Shown here one piece after another: positions 8,959 to 19,420 of a stretch of 64,000 bases of DNA. Below the pieces are notes generated by a model. The model was not told the origin of the DNA, did no database searches, and was given only the letters and a program-made list of their open reading frames with translations. A program made the position numbers and the translations under genes. Within the stretch, counting starts at the first letter, position 1, and every line of letters starts with the position of its first letter. Source of the DNA: Myxococcota bacterium (GTDB taxonomy: Bacteria; Myxococcota_A; Polyangia; HGW-17); NCBI GenBank assembly GCA_018821305.1, contig JAHJMN010000146.1:1-64000 (forward strand), written 5' to 3'.

Positions 8959-9411
8959 ATGAGTGATCTGCCCGAAATAACTCTTTTAGATATGAATGGA
9001 AATTCAGTTTCTCTTGATGGTTTTAAAGACCAGAACGTGATCATTTATTTTTACCCTAGAGACAATACCCCAGGATGTACTACGGAAGCCTGTGAATTCA
9101 GAGATTTTAACGGCGAAATAATTTCAATGGGATATAAAATTATAGGAATCAGTCGGGATTCCGCGGATTCTCACCGGAAGTTTACAGAAAAATATGGTCT
9201 CGATTTTACATTGTTATCAGATCCGGAGATGGAAGCACACAAGGCTCTTGGTGCCTGGGGAACAAAAAAAATGTACGGTAAAGAAACTCAGGGGGTAATA
9301 CGATCAACTTTTGTTTTTACCAAGGGCAAGTTAATTAAATCCTGGACGAATGTAAAAGCCGCGGGCCATGCGGCCAGAGTACTGGAATACATTAGAGATA
9401 AAGTGTCCTGA
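8959..9411 (+). CDS. bcp: Thioredoxin-dependent peroxiredoxin, Bcp/PrxQ type
   Basis: YFYPRDNTPGCTTEACEFRD; SD ggaag upstream. Confidence 0.95.
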   Translation: MSDLPEITLLDMNGNSVSLDGFKDQNVIIYFYPRDNTPGCTTEACEFRDFNGEIISMGYKIIGISRDSADSHRKFTEKYGLDFTLLSDPEMEAHKALGAWGTKKMYGKETQGVIRSTFVFTKGKLIKSWTNVKAAGHAARVLEYIRDKVS

Positions 9412-9426
9412 AATTCGCTTTGCAAA

Positions 9427-11379
9427 CTAAAGAGACAGGGCTGGGCAGGCTTTAATAACGGAAGAGTTGTTTTTTTCAAGCCCGTAAATGTGCTTTATCC
9501 AACCGGAAATAAGTGGATCAATACGATTATCCTTATTTCTGAATGATTTTGATACGATTTCCGCAATCCAATCCGGTAGATCTTTTCGACCTATTCTAAG
9601 TTCTACCAGATCAAGACGTCTTAATATGTCCGGATCCATGGATGGAAACTGTGCATATTCCCCCAGTTGTTTCTGGTCAGTTTCTTCAATTCGGCCGCGG
9701 CAAATTAATCTATCCAGAGCTTTCAGTTGTTTCTGTTTCTCTCGATAGGGACTGATGTCACTTATTTTAAGTCGGTTGTTCTTTAACGATTTTGTTATTC
9801 GACGTTCCAGTGAATTAATTGCAGCATTGTTAAGTTTTGTTCGCAGAGGTCCCTCTTCGGTAACAAAAATTACAGATCTGGATGTTGCAGGAAAAGCTGC
9901 AGCATAATGATCTCTTCCTCGACAGAGATTTCCCCCCGTAAGTCCGCAGAGGACTGAACCAAGGGCGATAAGTTTAGTGTTACTGCCTTTTTCCTTTAAA
10001 AGTGGTGAAAATAGAGAGGCAGTCATCTGGGTACTGTTAATCGTTTTACGATTCCAAAAAAGGGTAAAAACTGGTATTCCATTTTTGTTAAAATTAGTTA
10101 TTAAATCATTAAGATACTCGATTTGAGATGGTTTATTGAAGTGGATCCAAACGAAAAAAGGTTGTTTAAGAAGATCCAAAACTTTAAAAACCTTATTGAT
10201 ATCTTTTGAAACCATGGGTTTTGAAAAACCGAAATAAGGGTTTGTTCGGAGCCATGGACTGTCTGGTAAATTAGTATCAGTGAAGGCGTAAAGATGGTAT
10301 CCCCACTTTTCCTTCATTGCAGATGGCAAAGTAATTGTATCCATGGGCAACCATGGAGCAAGGTGAACTCTCATACCATAGTGATTTCCTGAAAAAAGAG
10401 TAGCAAGATTGACCAGAGTGTTTTTGTGGGCAGCTCTAACATTAGTATAATGTGAGCCGCCTGGAGATGTAATGTTCATTCCAGAGTCTGAAGTAATTAA
10501 AACCATGGAGGTTGATCGATTGATCCTGAATTTTCCGGGAACAGATTGTTCCACCGAAGGAGAATTATTCACTGTAGTTTTAGGAATGTATTTTTTTCCG
10601 GAAGTTAAAAAGGTGTAACATCGTTCACATGAAACACCAATAGTTTGAGGACTATGCTTCATTGTCCACGACACCCAGGTAATCCCAGCGAGGGCGGCAA
10701 AAAGCAGGACAACGGAAGACATTGGTCTCGCAAGTATACTGCCATCAGTCATTCTTCGGCGGAGACTTTGTTTACGGGATCTTATAGAAAGAACTGTCCA
10801 TATTAGAAGCATGCTTATTAAAAACAGTCCGAGAGCTAGAACTTCCCAGAAAAGAAAAGAAGGAATATACCTGAAACCAATACTTTCCGTGGCAGCGGCA
10901 AAACCAGCAGCGGCAAAAAATACTGCTGTTATTAACAGAACAGATGATGATATATATGCGCTTGAAATTTTTTTAAGAATGGAAAATAGAAAACCCGATG
11001 AGAAATAGATCCCTGCAGTGAGAATTGCGGCTATGCCTGCTTTAGAGAATGTATCAATTTTCAAAGCAGTGATTGGGTAGAGAGCCAGTACACCAAGGGT
11101 CAGGGTGATTGAGTATTTGTAATAGGTCGTCTTTACAACGGTATCTGCTCCAAATTTTTCTATTGCGAATACAATAAGTCCGACAATAAAACCCATGATT
11201 CCCGCTGTACATACCGATATTGCAACATGGAAAGCAGTGATAATTGATATTGCGTTGTAGTTACCCGAACTTATAATTTTAACAAGATCAGGAATTGCAA
11301 GACATAGACCCGCTGGAAGTCCCAGAGCCAGCCCACCGGTTAAATACCTTCTTATAATATTGCGTCTTTCACTAATCAT
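9427..11379 (-). CDS. Integral membrane protein with large C-terminal domain, possibly degenerate sulfatase-like
   Basis: Several N-terminal TM segments, then soluble region VLITSDSGMNITSPGG ... QPFFVWIHFNKPSQIEYLNDLITNFNKNGIPVFTLF. Confidence 0.5.
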   Translation of the reverse strand: MISERRNIIRRYLTGGLALGLPAGLCLAIPDLVKIISSGNYNAISIITAFHVAISVCTAGIMGFIVGLIVFAIEKFGADTVVKTTYYKYSITLTLGVLALYPITALKIDTFSKAGIAAILTAGIYFSSGFLFSILKKISSAYISSSVLLITAVFFAAAGFAAATESIGFRYIPSFLFWEVLALGLFLISMLLIWTVLSIRSRKQSLRRRMTDGSILARPMSSVVLLFAALAGITWVSWTMKHSPQTIGVSCERCYTFLTSGKKYIPKTTVNNSPSVEQSVPGKFRINRSTSMVLITSDSGMNITSPGGSHYTNVRAAHKNTLVNLATLFSGNHYGMRVHLAPWLPMDTITLPSAMKEKWGYHLYAFTDTNLPDSPWLRTNPYFGFSKPMVSKDINKVFKVLDLLKQPFFVWIHFNKPSQIEYLNDLITNFNKNGIPVFTLFWNRKTINSTQMTASLFSPLLKEKGSNTKLIALGSVLCGLTGGNLCRGRDHYAAAFPATSRSVIFVTEEGPLRTKLNNAAINSLERRITKSLKNNRLKISDISPYREKQKQLKALDRLICRGRIEETDQKQLGEYAQFPSMDPDILRRLDLVELRIGRKDLPDWIAEIVSKSFRNKDNRIDPLISGWIKHIYGLEKNNSSVIKACPALSL

Positions 11380-11954
11380 TTATTACCCACAGGGACTCTT
11401 TTAAGAGCCGTGTAAACAGGTCCCGATGCATTCAGATCTGAAGAAAAAAGAACGATCTCGGACACGGTAAATCGGGGACCTGATCTTTCTTCATCGGTAA
11501 AAGAGATGAGTTGCGAGATCTGTTCACGATCAGGCGATTTCCTTCTGCCGATTGTTATGTGAGGGTGGAAATTCTCACGGGAAAAACCCTTGAGGCTCCG
11601 GTTTAAATTATCAAGTTCTCCAGTTTCATCTTTAACGGAAATAAAAACAGAACCCGAATTTCCCGGAGATCCGAAAAATTTGCAATTTCCGCAGGAGAAA
11701 GAAAAAGGTTTAGTGTTAACTGCACGTTCAATGCGCTCTGTAATATCATCTATTTCGTGAATTGAGGTGTCACCAAGAAATTCAAGTGTAAGATGAAACT
11801 TTTCGTTGACATCTGAACAGTTACGACCGGTATAACGTATTGAATCACCGGCAAAGGCTTTTAGAGAGTTTTGAACGTTTAGACAATACACCGCTGCTTC
11901 CCCGGCAATGGGGATTGCTACAAAAAGCCGCTTGGTGTCAGTGCTATTTTTCAA
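11376..11954 (-). CDS. thpR: RNA 2',3'-cyclic phosphodiesterase (2H family), probable TTG start
   Basis: FHLTLEFLGD and FHPHITIGRR 2H motifs; track start 12038 lies deep inside the methyltransferase; TTG at 11954 or 11963 more likely. Confidence 0.85.
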   Translation of the reverse strand: MKNSTDTKRLFVAIPIAGEAAVYCLNVQNSLKAFAGDSIRYTGRNCSDVNEKFHLTLEFLGDTSIHEIDDITERIERAVNTKPFSFSCGNCKFFGSPGNSGSVFISVKDETGELDNLNRSLKGFSRENFHPHITIGRRKSPDREQISQLISFTDEERSGPRFTVSEIVLFSSDLNASGPVYTALKRVPVGNK

Positions 11955-12879
11955 AGCGTTCAATTCTTTCTTCCGCACCGGAGCAGACTTCAGTAAGTCG
12001 CTGCCAGGTAATATCAATGGCAGCTTTTTCAATATCACACCCTGCCCAGGTTATACCAAGGTTTTCGGCGGCAATAAAAGTTGTACCGCTACCGCAGAAC
12101 AGGTCTATAACCCGACCACCTGAAGGTACATGAATTTTAAGTATTCTTTCTAAAAGAGCAACGGGTTTCTGTGTCGGCCAGTGAGTTCGTTGGGGATCAA
12201 GTTGATGAAGATGGGGAATGTCATTCCATACATCAGTAAGAGTTGGATTTCTATCATCATTATAAGTATATGTTTTTCCACCCGATTTGATTGATTTTAC
12301 GATAGAACCATCAGGCATGAGTGTTTTTTTAAGGTGGTTTCTCACCAGCTTTTGACCACATGATGAACATCGATTTGTATCAACCACTGCATTGGTAGAA
12401 TTAAAATGATAATTCGGGGACTTTGAGTACCACAAAAGAGTGTCATATTTCCTGGGATAAGAATTGTGGGGTCTCCCTCCGGTCCGATAAGACCAGATTA
12501 TTTGATTTCTAAAGTTGTTGCCTCCAAAAATCGTATCTCCAATAATTCTTATATGATGACTCAGTGTATTATCAACATGGATTATGATGCTACCAGTTCT
12601 ATCCAGAAGGTTTTTAACGTGGTAGATAACTTCTTCAATTGATTTAAGTATTTCAGAAGGTTTTGGATCCTCATAGCCTGTTTCTTCACTGCCGAAATAT
12701 CTGTTTTTGCCAAAAGGCGGATCTATATACACCAGATCAGGAATGAACGAATCCTCTGCTAAAACAGCAAGGCATTCCAATGCCGAACAATGAAAAAGGC
12801 GTCCACTGGAGGAAGCAACCGCAGAAAGGTGCTTTTTGAAAAGTGGTGGTGACGGAAGACAGAAATTGTTGTGATTCAT
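11944..12879 (-). CDS. DNA methyltransferase (N6-adenine/N4-cytosine class), apparently solitary
   Basis: VYIDPPFGKNRYF; VIDLFCGSGTTFIAAENLG; no restriction subunit adjacent. Confidence 0.85.
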   Translation of the reverse strand: MNHNNFCLPSPPLFKKHLSAVASSSGRLFHCSALECLAVLAEDSFIPDLVYIDPPFGKNRYFGSEETGYEDPKPSEILKSIEEVIYHVKNLLDRTGSIIIHVDNTLSHHIRIIGDTIFGGNNFRNQIIWSYRTGGRPHNSYPRKYDTLLWYSKSPNYHFNSTNAVVDTNRCSSCGQKLVRNHLKKTLMPDGSIVKSIKSGGKTYTYNDDRNPTLTDVWNDIPHLHQLDPQRTHWPTQKPVALLERILKIHVPSGGRVIDLFCGSGTTFIAAENLGITWAGCDIEKAAIDITWQRLTEVCSGAEERIERFEK

Positions 12880-13070
12880 AACAGTCCGTCGGTGAATAGA
12901 ATTGCAAGAGATCCGAAAAAACCTGCGAGAAAAATCCAGGAGGAAATGGCCGCGGCGAGTCTTGTTTTTACAGGTATATTCTTATATACCATGCGCCTGA
13001 ATGAGAAACTGATTCCCCATACGCAGACTGTACAAAGAGTTACTCCAATGAATATCATGATTTGTAGCAA
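12876..13070 (-). CDS. Small two-TM membrane protein
   Basis: MLQIMIFIGVTLCTVCVWGISFSFRRMVYKNIPVKTRLAAAISSWIFLAGFFGSLAILFTDGLL; 4-nt overlap with methyltransferase start. Confidence 0.55.
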   Translation of the reverse strand: MLQIMIFIGVTLCTVCVWGISFSFRRMVYKNIPVKTRLAAAISSWIFLAGFFGSLAILFTDGLL

Positions 13071-13083
13071 TCGGGATTAAGTA

Positions 13084-13225
13084 GTTCGTGTCCGGAAATT
13101 CGCTTCGTGAAGAATTTTATTAAAAATTCTATCCGGCCACTAGTAATATTTTCAACACCTTGCGGTTACTGTCCTGAGCAAAAATTGGGCGAAAAATTTG
13201 ATTTATTGTATTTCAGGACAGTAAC
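13084..13225 (+). repeat. Family A structured repeat, copy A2
   Basis: GTTCGTGTCCGGAAATTCGCTTCGTGAAGAATTTTATTAAAAATTCTATCCGGCCACTAGTAATATTTTCAACACCTTGCG-GTTACTGTCCTGA(13165-13177)...TCAGGACAGTAAC(13213-13225). Confidence 0.9.
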
Positions 13226-13241
13226 TAACTAAAAAGCGCAA

Positions 13242-13751
13242 TCAAGTTGCGGGCTGAACGTCTTTAAAAATGTCTTCAAGATCTTTTTCGACTTCTTCAT
13301 CAGTTTTTTCCTGAACAACGCACAGTTCACGCTGAATAAGCGCTTTTGCTGTTTCAAGCATACGTTTTTCACCAAAACTAAGGGTTTTTTTAAACTTCAG
13401 AAGAGAAAGATCTCTAAAAACTTCCGCCACATCAAAAAGTGAGCCAGTTTTTATTTTTTCAACAAAACCACGATAACGGCGATTCCAGGTTTGTTTGTCA
13501 AAAACTACATCTCGAGTTCCAAGAATATCAAAAAGTAGTTTAACTTCATCCGTGGTAATGAGTTTTCTGAGACCCACGGCCTCCGCTTTGTGAACAGGAA
13601 CCATGATTTTGATACCTGTTTCCAGCATGACAAGTTCAAAAAAAATAATGACAGAACCGCCAAGAGATTTTTCAATTACTCCTGCAATCTCTGCAACACC
13701 CTGACCGGGATAGGCAACCATGCCGCCAACTTCAAACTTGATATCTGCCAT
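13242..13751 (-). CDS. CarD/CdnL-family transcriptional regulator
   Basis: MADIKFEVGGMVAYPGQGVAEIAGVIEK; NRRYRGFVEKIKTGSLFDVAEVFRDLSLL; SD GGAG upstream of ATG 13751. Confidence 0.9.
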   Translation of the reverse strand: MADIKFEVGGMVAYPGQGVAEIAGVIEKSLGGSVIIFFELVMLETGIKIMVPVHKAEAVGLRKLITTDEVKLLFDILGTRDVVFDKQTWNRRYRGFVEKIKTGSLFDVAEVFRDLSLLKFKKTLSFGEKRMLETAKALIQRELCVVQEKTDEEVEKDLEDIFKDVQPAT

Positions 13752-14110
13752 AAATAACTCCTGCCGAACCACAAACTTAACTGCTCCAGATCTATGTGAA
13801 CTGAAACTACCTGTTGATACCTGAATATTCTACTCATACGTAATGAAATCAGTGCACAATGAGTAATTTACACTTTGTCCTGAAGCAGAATTTTATCAAA
13901 AACTCAAAAACCGGCAATTTCAGAACAAGGACAATAAACCCGGATCAGCATAAACAAAACCAACCGGACGCCTATTTTATGCCAATAGAAGCGCATATTC
14001 AATACTTTTTTATTAATTATACTGTGTATTTATAAAAGTGCTTCTGATTTTTTTTTCACGCATGTTAATTATAGTATATTTCCTTCAAAATCAGAATTGA
14101 GCCTGAAAAA

Positions 14111-14980
14111 TCAAGATCTGAATATTCTTTCGGAGACTATCGCCCGGAGCCTTTTTGATTTGTAAATAAAAGCCCATGCTGTAAGTGCCAGAATCCAACC
14201 GGAAATCACGTCGATTGCAAAATGCTGTTTTGTGGTGAGGGTTGATAGTGAAATGGCAATGGCACTACCCATTGTGAAAATACTGATAAAAAGACGTTCT
14301 TTTTTAAATGACATTAAGCCTGCAAGGAGGGACACAGAACAGTGCGAAGAGGGGAAACAGTTGTGGGCAACATCATGTTTTTGAAGGAGTCTCACAACTT
14401 CAGCACTAAGATGAGTGCCCGATGGGGATGGGCGAATCATTTCTACGGGCCATAAAAGCATCAGGATGTAGTTAAAGGAAAGCATAATGCCGAAAGAAAT
14501 CAAAATCATAAGAGCATCGGAAGCATTATCGGAGGCCGCAAAAGGAATCAGAAAGATCATATAAACTGTAAGATAAATAAATACCGTCGATGTAAAAAAA
14601 CCAAAACATGAGTCAATGGGCGAAAAAAGTGTGTACATAGTGCGCCCTTCCTGGAAAAAACCGGTGAGAAAATACCCGGAAGACCACACCGCGAAGGCAA
14701 CAATTCCGATAAAAATGACAAGGTGGTCCGAAATCCAGGTTCTGGTGGTTTTGAAAGTTTCTTTACCTGTGAGGTTTTCTCCTATTAATATATTGAAATA
14801 TCTATGTATTATCATGGAAAGTAAAAATGGAAGGACAAATACTGCGAGGATGAGGGCAGTAGAAATAGAAAATTTCAATGTAAAAACAGAGTCAATAATT
14901 GAGAGTAAATACATCCCCGACATGGTTGAAATGATCCATACAAGAATTATTCTGCGGGAATATTCGCTGGCCAAATTCAT
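14111..14980 (-). CDS. PAP2-superfamily membrane phosphatase/phosphotransferase
   Basis: HNCFPSSHCSVSLLAG ... KQHFAIDVISGWILAL; multiple TM segments. Confidence 0.85.
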   Translation of the reverse strand: MNLASEYSRRIILVWIISTMSGMYLLSIIDSVFTLKFSISTALILAVFVLPFLLSMIIHRYFNILIGENLTGKETFKTTRTWISDHLVIFIGIVAFAVWSSGYFLTGFFQEGRTMYTLFSPIDSCFGFFTSTVFIYLTVYMIFLIPFAASDNASDALMILISFGIMLSFNYILMLLWPVEMIRPSPSGTHLSAEVVRLLQKHDVAHNCFPSSHCSVSLLAGLMSFKKERLFISIFTMGSAIAISLSTLTTKQHFAIDVISGWILALTAWAFIYKSKRLRAIVSERIFRS

Positions 14981-15073
14981 TCAGACTGCCTTCAGGTTAA
15001 AAGGATAAAAGAATAATCAAACAATGATAATATTTTAATAATGCTATCTCGTATTGACATGATTGTATTATTT

Positions 15074-16408
15074 CTAAAACGCTGGCATAGCGCATCCGAA
15101 CAAAGTATGTGTCCGCACTTCTTCTACTTTGATGGATATGATTCTACCGACGAGACTTTGTGGGTCTGAATCTGTAATGAAATTAATTACATGGTTTTGT
15201 GGGGTTCGTCCTCTTGCAACGAGTGGATCTCTGAGGGAAGGTCCTTCCACCAGCACTAAAATGGCTTGTCCACAATATTTCTGAAGAAGTGAGGGCAGTT
15301 TTGCTTCAAACATGGTTTGGAGTTCGGTTAACCGCTTTCCCTTGATTTCTTCGGTAATATGATCCGGCATCAAAGCCGCTGCTGTGTTCGGCCTGGAGCT
15401 ATATTTAAATGAGAACATACCTTCGTACTCGATTTTTGATACCGCATCGAATGTTTTTCGGAAGTCATCTTCTGTTTCCCCAGGAAAGCCAACAATTATG
15501 TCTGTGGTTAAGGCAATATCAGAACGTATAGATCTGATATTGTTAACTATATTAAAGTAATGATCAATGTGGTATTTCCGCTTCATGGCATCTAAAATAC
15601 GATCTGATCCGGACTGTAAAGGCAGATGAAGCCATGGCATTAATTTATTATTGTTTCCAAAAGCTTTTATCAGTTCCGGACTGATGTCCGCTGGATGGGA
15701 CGTTGTAAAGCGTATGCGTTTTACCCCTTCAATGGTTGAAATCTTTGATATGAGACCTGCAAAACCGCCATCGCCCTTCCACGAATTGACATTCTGACCA
15801 AGAAGAAAGATCTCTGAGGTGCCTTTATCAACTACATGGTGCACTTCCTGAAGTATTTCTTCAAAGGGACGGGACCTTTCTGGCCCTCTTGCCGCGGGAA
15901 CAACACAATATGCACAATAATTGTCACAACCTTTCTGGATTGGGATAAATGCACTCACTTGAAACTTTTCTGAGCTGTTTGCTAAAAACCGGGGATCTCC
16001 CTGATCCAACCAGGATATGCGATCTCCCGTCAGTTCATTTCGGCTTAACATTGAAGGTAGTTCTTCGTACCAATCAGGACCGGCTATAATATCTGCACCA
16101 TCGGCAAATAATTCTTCCCCTTCAAGTTGAGCAACGCAACCGGCAATGACAATCTTGACACCGGCATTTCGTGAGCGGACATTCTCAATTACAGAAATTA
16201 CGCGGTTACGAGGCTTTTCCCTTACAGAGCATGTGTTAATTATCAGAATATCGGTTTTTTCCACATCCTGCTCCGGTTCATATCCGCTTCCCTTCATTAT
16301 TTCAGATATTCTGTCGGAATCGTAAACATTCATCTGGCACCCGAAAGTTCGGATGGAAAACTTCTTTTTTATGTTATATGTTTTTTTACTATGGTCAGTT
16401 TCGTTCAT
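15074..16408 (-). CDS. miaB: tRNA (N6-isopentenyl-adenosine(37)-C2)-methylthiotransferase MiaB
   Basis: FSIRTFGCQMNVYDSD; IPIQKGCDNYCAYCVVPAARGPERSRP; LLGQNVNSW; C-term TRAM-like. Confidence 0.95.
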   Translation of the reverse strand: MNETDHSKKTYNIKKKFSIRTFGCQMNVYDSDRISEIMKGSGYEPEQDVEKTDILIINTCSVREKPRNRVISVIENVRSRNAGVKIVIAGCVAQLEGEELFADGADIIAGPDWYEELPSMLSRNELTGDRISWLDQGDPRFLANSSEKFQVSAFIPIQKGCDNYCAYCVVPAARGPERSRPFEEILQEVHHVVDKGTSEIFLLGQNVNSWKGDGGFAGLISKISTIEGVKRIRFTTSHPADISPELIKAFGNNNKLMPWLHLPLQSGSDRILDAMKRKYHIDHYFNIVNNIRSIRSDIALTTDIIVGFPGETEDDFRKTFDAVSKIEYEGMFSFKYSSRPNTAAALMPDHITEEIKGKRLTELQTMFEAKLPSLLQKYCGQAILVLVEGPSLRDPLVARGRTPQNHVINFITDSDPQSLVGRIISIKVEEVRTHTLFGCAMPAF

Positions 16409-16913
16409 GGAGCAACTAATGCCTTACTTGAGTAAAATATCTATGTTATTGATTCTACTGGTATTTATTGCCGGATGCAAAAAATCGAAAGAACCTTCCT
16501 GTTCCGAAAATAATGAAATTACAAAAAAATTCCAGCACGGAAATCTCATTAAATTTCAAATAATGCTTCTCAAGTCTCTAAAAAAGGGTGTTTTTGAAAA
16601 GGCAAATCAACTTCTTATGGGAAATGGGAAGGTAGTCGATAAGTGCTTGAAAAACACTAAACTCTGTAGTTTAAAGTCATGTTTGAAGGATGTAGATCTT
16701 CCATCCATAAGGATAACTAATAAACAAATAGGTGGATGTAAAGTAGACTGTCGGGAGTTTGACTGTATTGCAGATATTGTCTGCAAGGATATACTCTGGG
16801 AACTTGAGGATAATACTAAGACTAAAGTCATTATCAAATTTGAAAAGTTAGCGGAAATTAAAGGACATATTTATGCTCCGGACAAAATCCATTGTGAAAT
16901 AAAGCGGAAGTAG
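16407..16913 (+). CDS. Putative lipoprotein (start 16407 or 16419)
   Basis: MPYLSKISMLLILLVFIAGCKKSKEPSC lipobox. Confidence 0.65.
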   Translation: MEQLMPYLSKISMLLILLVFIAGCKKSKEPSCSENNEITKKFQHGNLIKFQIMLLKSLKKGVFEKANQLLMGNGKVVDKCLKNTKLCSLKSCLKDVDLPSIRITNKQIGGCKVDCREFDCIADIVCKDILWELEDNTKTKVIIKFEKLAEIKGHIYAPDKIHCEIKRK

Positions 16914-16924
16914 TTCGTTCGAAA

Positions 16925-18367
16925 ATGCATGAAGACAGCAATATTCTTATAATTGACGACGATGAATACCTCCAGAGAGCATGGGCCAAGGTTTTAAAAA
17001 ACTATAACCTGTCTCAGGCTTTTAATTATATGGATGGTATTCGGCTGTTCAGAGAATTTGAACCGGATATGGTTTTACTTGACGTTGTTTTGCCTGATGG
17101 CAGCGGTCTTGATCTTCTTGCGGAACTTAAAAATACTAATCCGAATATCCCTATTGTTGTTATGACCGGGCGTTTTGATATGACTGTGGCGGCACAGGCC
17201 GTAAAAGGTGGTGCTTATGACTTTCTGTCTAAACCCATCAATATGGAAAAACTGAAAGTTACGATAAAGCGTGCTCTGGATGCCAGTGCGCTGGCCAATG
17301 AAGTAACTCGCCTTCGCCTTGAAAGTACTCTTGGGGAAAGTCTGGGGCTTTCAAGTTTTGTAGTCAATTCAAAAGCAATGCAGGATGTTATGGCTAAAAT
17401 GAGTACTGTGTCTGCGATGCAGACTACGGTGCTTTTACTGGGCCCGTCCGGTGTTGGAAAGAGCAGGCTGGCCCGGATGCTTCATCAAATGAGCAATCGG
17501 AAAGACAAGCCTTTTATTGAAGTTAACCTTACAACAATAAATGAAGGTGTTCTGGAAAGTCAACTGTTTGGACATATGAAGGGAGCATTCACCGGAGCTA
17601 CTCGAGAAAATGCCGGTTTCTTTGCTTCAGCGGATACGGGAACAATTTTTCTGGATGAAATAGGTGAGATTCCAAGGAATATTCAAGTAAAGTTGCTTCA
17701 AGTTATACAGGATAGGATGTTTTATCCCGTTGGAAGCACAAAACCCGTCGAAATTGATGTGCGTATTGTGGCTGCAACGGTACAGGATCTCAGAAAACTT
17801 GTGAGTGAAGGAAGTTTTCGCGAAGATCTTTTCTATAGACTCAATGTGTTTCCCATCCACGTTCCTCCTTTAGCAGAACGGAGAATGGATATTCCGGCTC
17901 TGGTGCAATACTTTGTAAGCAGGATATGCAGGCGTGAGGGACTTCCGCCCAAGAGTCTGGCGTCAAACTTTCTGGACATTATAATGTCTTATGATTGGCC
18001 TGGAAATGTCAGGGAACTTGAAAATGCCCTCGAATATGCCATTACTGTGTCCAAAGACAGGCCAGAACTCAGGGAAAGGGATCTTTCCGGGTTTCGTATT
18101 ATCAAGGATGAAAATACGACGAAAGAAAATCAAGGTTTTATTGATCCATCGGATCATATTCCCGAAATTTCCGGAAATTTTAATCTTGATGCATATATGG
18201 ATGGACTTTATACAAAAATTATTTCTTATGTTCTGGCCCGGGAGAATGGAAACTTGACAAAAACCTCAGCAGCCTTGGGAATTACAAGGCGAAGGCTTTC
18301 TTTGCTTATGAATCGACTTAATATTGATGTTGTTACTGCAAAGGGACGGCCTCGAACCTTCGATTGA
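16925..18367 (+). CDS. Sigma-54-dependent response regulator (REC-AAA+-Fis HTH)
   Basis: [15 protein letters not shown]...[51 protein letters not shown]; Fis-like C-term. Confidence 0.95.
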   Translation: MHEDSNILIIDDDEYLQRAWAKVLKNYNLSQAFNYMDGIRLFREFEPDMVLLDVVLPDGSGLDLLAELKNTNPNIPIVVMTGRFDMTVAAQAVKGGAYDFLSKPINMEKLKVTIKRALDASALANEVTRLRLESTLGESLGLSSFVVNSKAMQDVMAKMSTVSAMQTTVLLLGPSGVGKSRLARMLHQMSNRKDKPFIEVNLTTINEGVLESQLFGHMKGAFTGATRENAGFFASADTGTIFLDEIGEIPRNIQVKLLQVIQDRMFYPVGSTKPVEIDVRIVAATVQDLRKLVSEGSFREDLFYRLNVFPIHVPPLAERRMDIPALVQYFVSRICRREGLPPKSLASNFLDIIMSYDWPGNVRELENALEYAITVSKDRPELRERDLSGFRIIKDENTTKENQGFIDPSDHIPEISGNFNLDAYMDGLYTKIISYVLARENGNLTKTSAALGITRRRLSLLMNRLNIDVVTAKGRPRTFD

Positions 18368-18468
18368 TTTCCAACCGTTAAAAAAATTAATTTTTTTTAT
18401 CCATTATTCATTTTTCATGCTATTTTTTTACGGACAGTTTGAAGTCAATATTATGAGGAGATTTTGCT

Positions 18469-18864
18469 ATGAAGACTGGTAATTTTCTGAGAAAGGCCAT
18501 TATTGGTGTTTTAAGTGCTGGTTCAACTCTTCTAATTGCCGCATGCTATGGGGTTTATGATCGGTTTGACGTGGCGAGAGGCTACGTAAAAGACGCTGAT
18601 GGCAATCCAATTCCTAATATTCAGGTATGCGCACAGCATCCAGAATATGGGGAAGAATGCTCGGTAACCTATGAAGATGGTTATTATTATATAAATACAG
18701 ATATAAGTGATGAATCCTATAACACTCAAGGCTTTGTGATCTGTGCCACAGATACGGACGGGGCTTTGAACGGTGAATTCGAACAACGCTGTGTAAATAT
18801 TCCTGCAGGTACCGAACTTCCACTGGATCTTAATCTACCCATGGATCCTGTTATTGAAAAGTAA
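18469..18864 (+). CDS. Putative lipoprotein with carboxypeptidase-regulatory-like domain
   Basis: STLLIAACYG lipobox; VARGYVKDADGNPIPNIQVCA. Confidence 0.6.
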   Translation: MKTGNFLRKAIIGVLSAGSTLLIAACYGVYDRFDVARGYVKDADGNPIPNIQVCAQHPEYGEECSVTYEDGYYYINTDISDESYNTQGFVICATDTDGALNGEFEQRCVNIPAGTELPLDLNLPMDPVIEK

Positions 18865-18946
18865 CATGTTTCTAACTTAAGTTAATTCATGTGCTGAAAT
18901 TCACTTTAGAAGAAATTTACCAAAACAAGAGACAAACTGGATAAAA

Positions 18947-19420
18947 ATGGACTTTGATGAACTGAAAAAAATATCAGAATCAAGAAATTCAGAGGGTATC
19001 TATCTCGTTACCGTCAAAAAAGGCAAAGTAAAAGTCTCGGATGTGAATGAAGTAGAAATAATAGTAAAGTCCTTTGAAAAAAGGTCAAATACTTTAACCA
19101 ATTTGGTTTTCGCTGTTTGCGGTCTACTTCTAATATCTCTTTTGATTACAGTAAATACACCACTCATTAAGTATATTCCTCAAATTTCCTTTTTAAAGGG
19201 AGTTTTTGCAGGAATTGGTGTCAGCGTGGCTTTGTTTATTATATTCGGCCTTGTTACGGATTTCATATCAAGTGCAAAACTTCAGAATATGAAAGACGAA
19301 TTTGCTTCAGATCTTTCACGGCTGGGTGTTGATACCCAGTGGCTTTTATCACAGGATTGGCTGGAAAAAAAATACTCTACTGTTTTTAATGCGTTATCAA
19401 AAGGATTTCCCGAAAAGTAG
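18947..19420 (+). CDS. Hypothetical two-TM membrane protein
   Basis: TLTNLVFAVCGLLLISLLITV ... GVFAGIGVSVALFIIFGLV. Confidence 0.55.
   Translation: MDFDELKKISESRNSEGIYLVTVKKGKVKVSDVNEVEIIVKSFEKRSNTLTNLVFAVCGLLLISLLITVNTPLIKYIPQISFLKGVFAGIGVSVALFIIFGLVTDFISSAKLQNMKDEFASDLSRLGVDTQWLLSQDWLEKKYSTVFNALSKGFPEK

Noticed and set aside
13165-13225. Simple rho-independent terminator for carD
   Set aside because: The arms are the right end of a dispersed 142-bp repeat present at many loci, with a ~35-nt loop and no T-run; it may secondarily terminate but is not a dedicated terminator.
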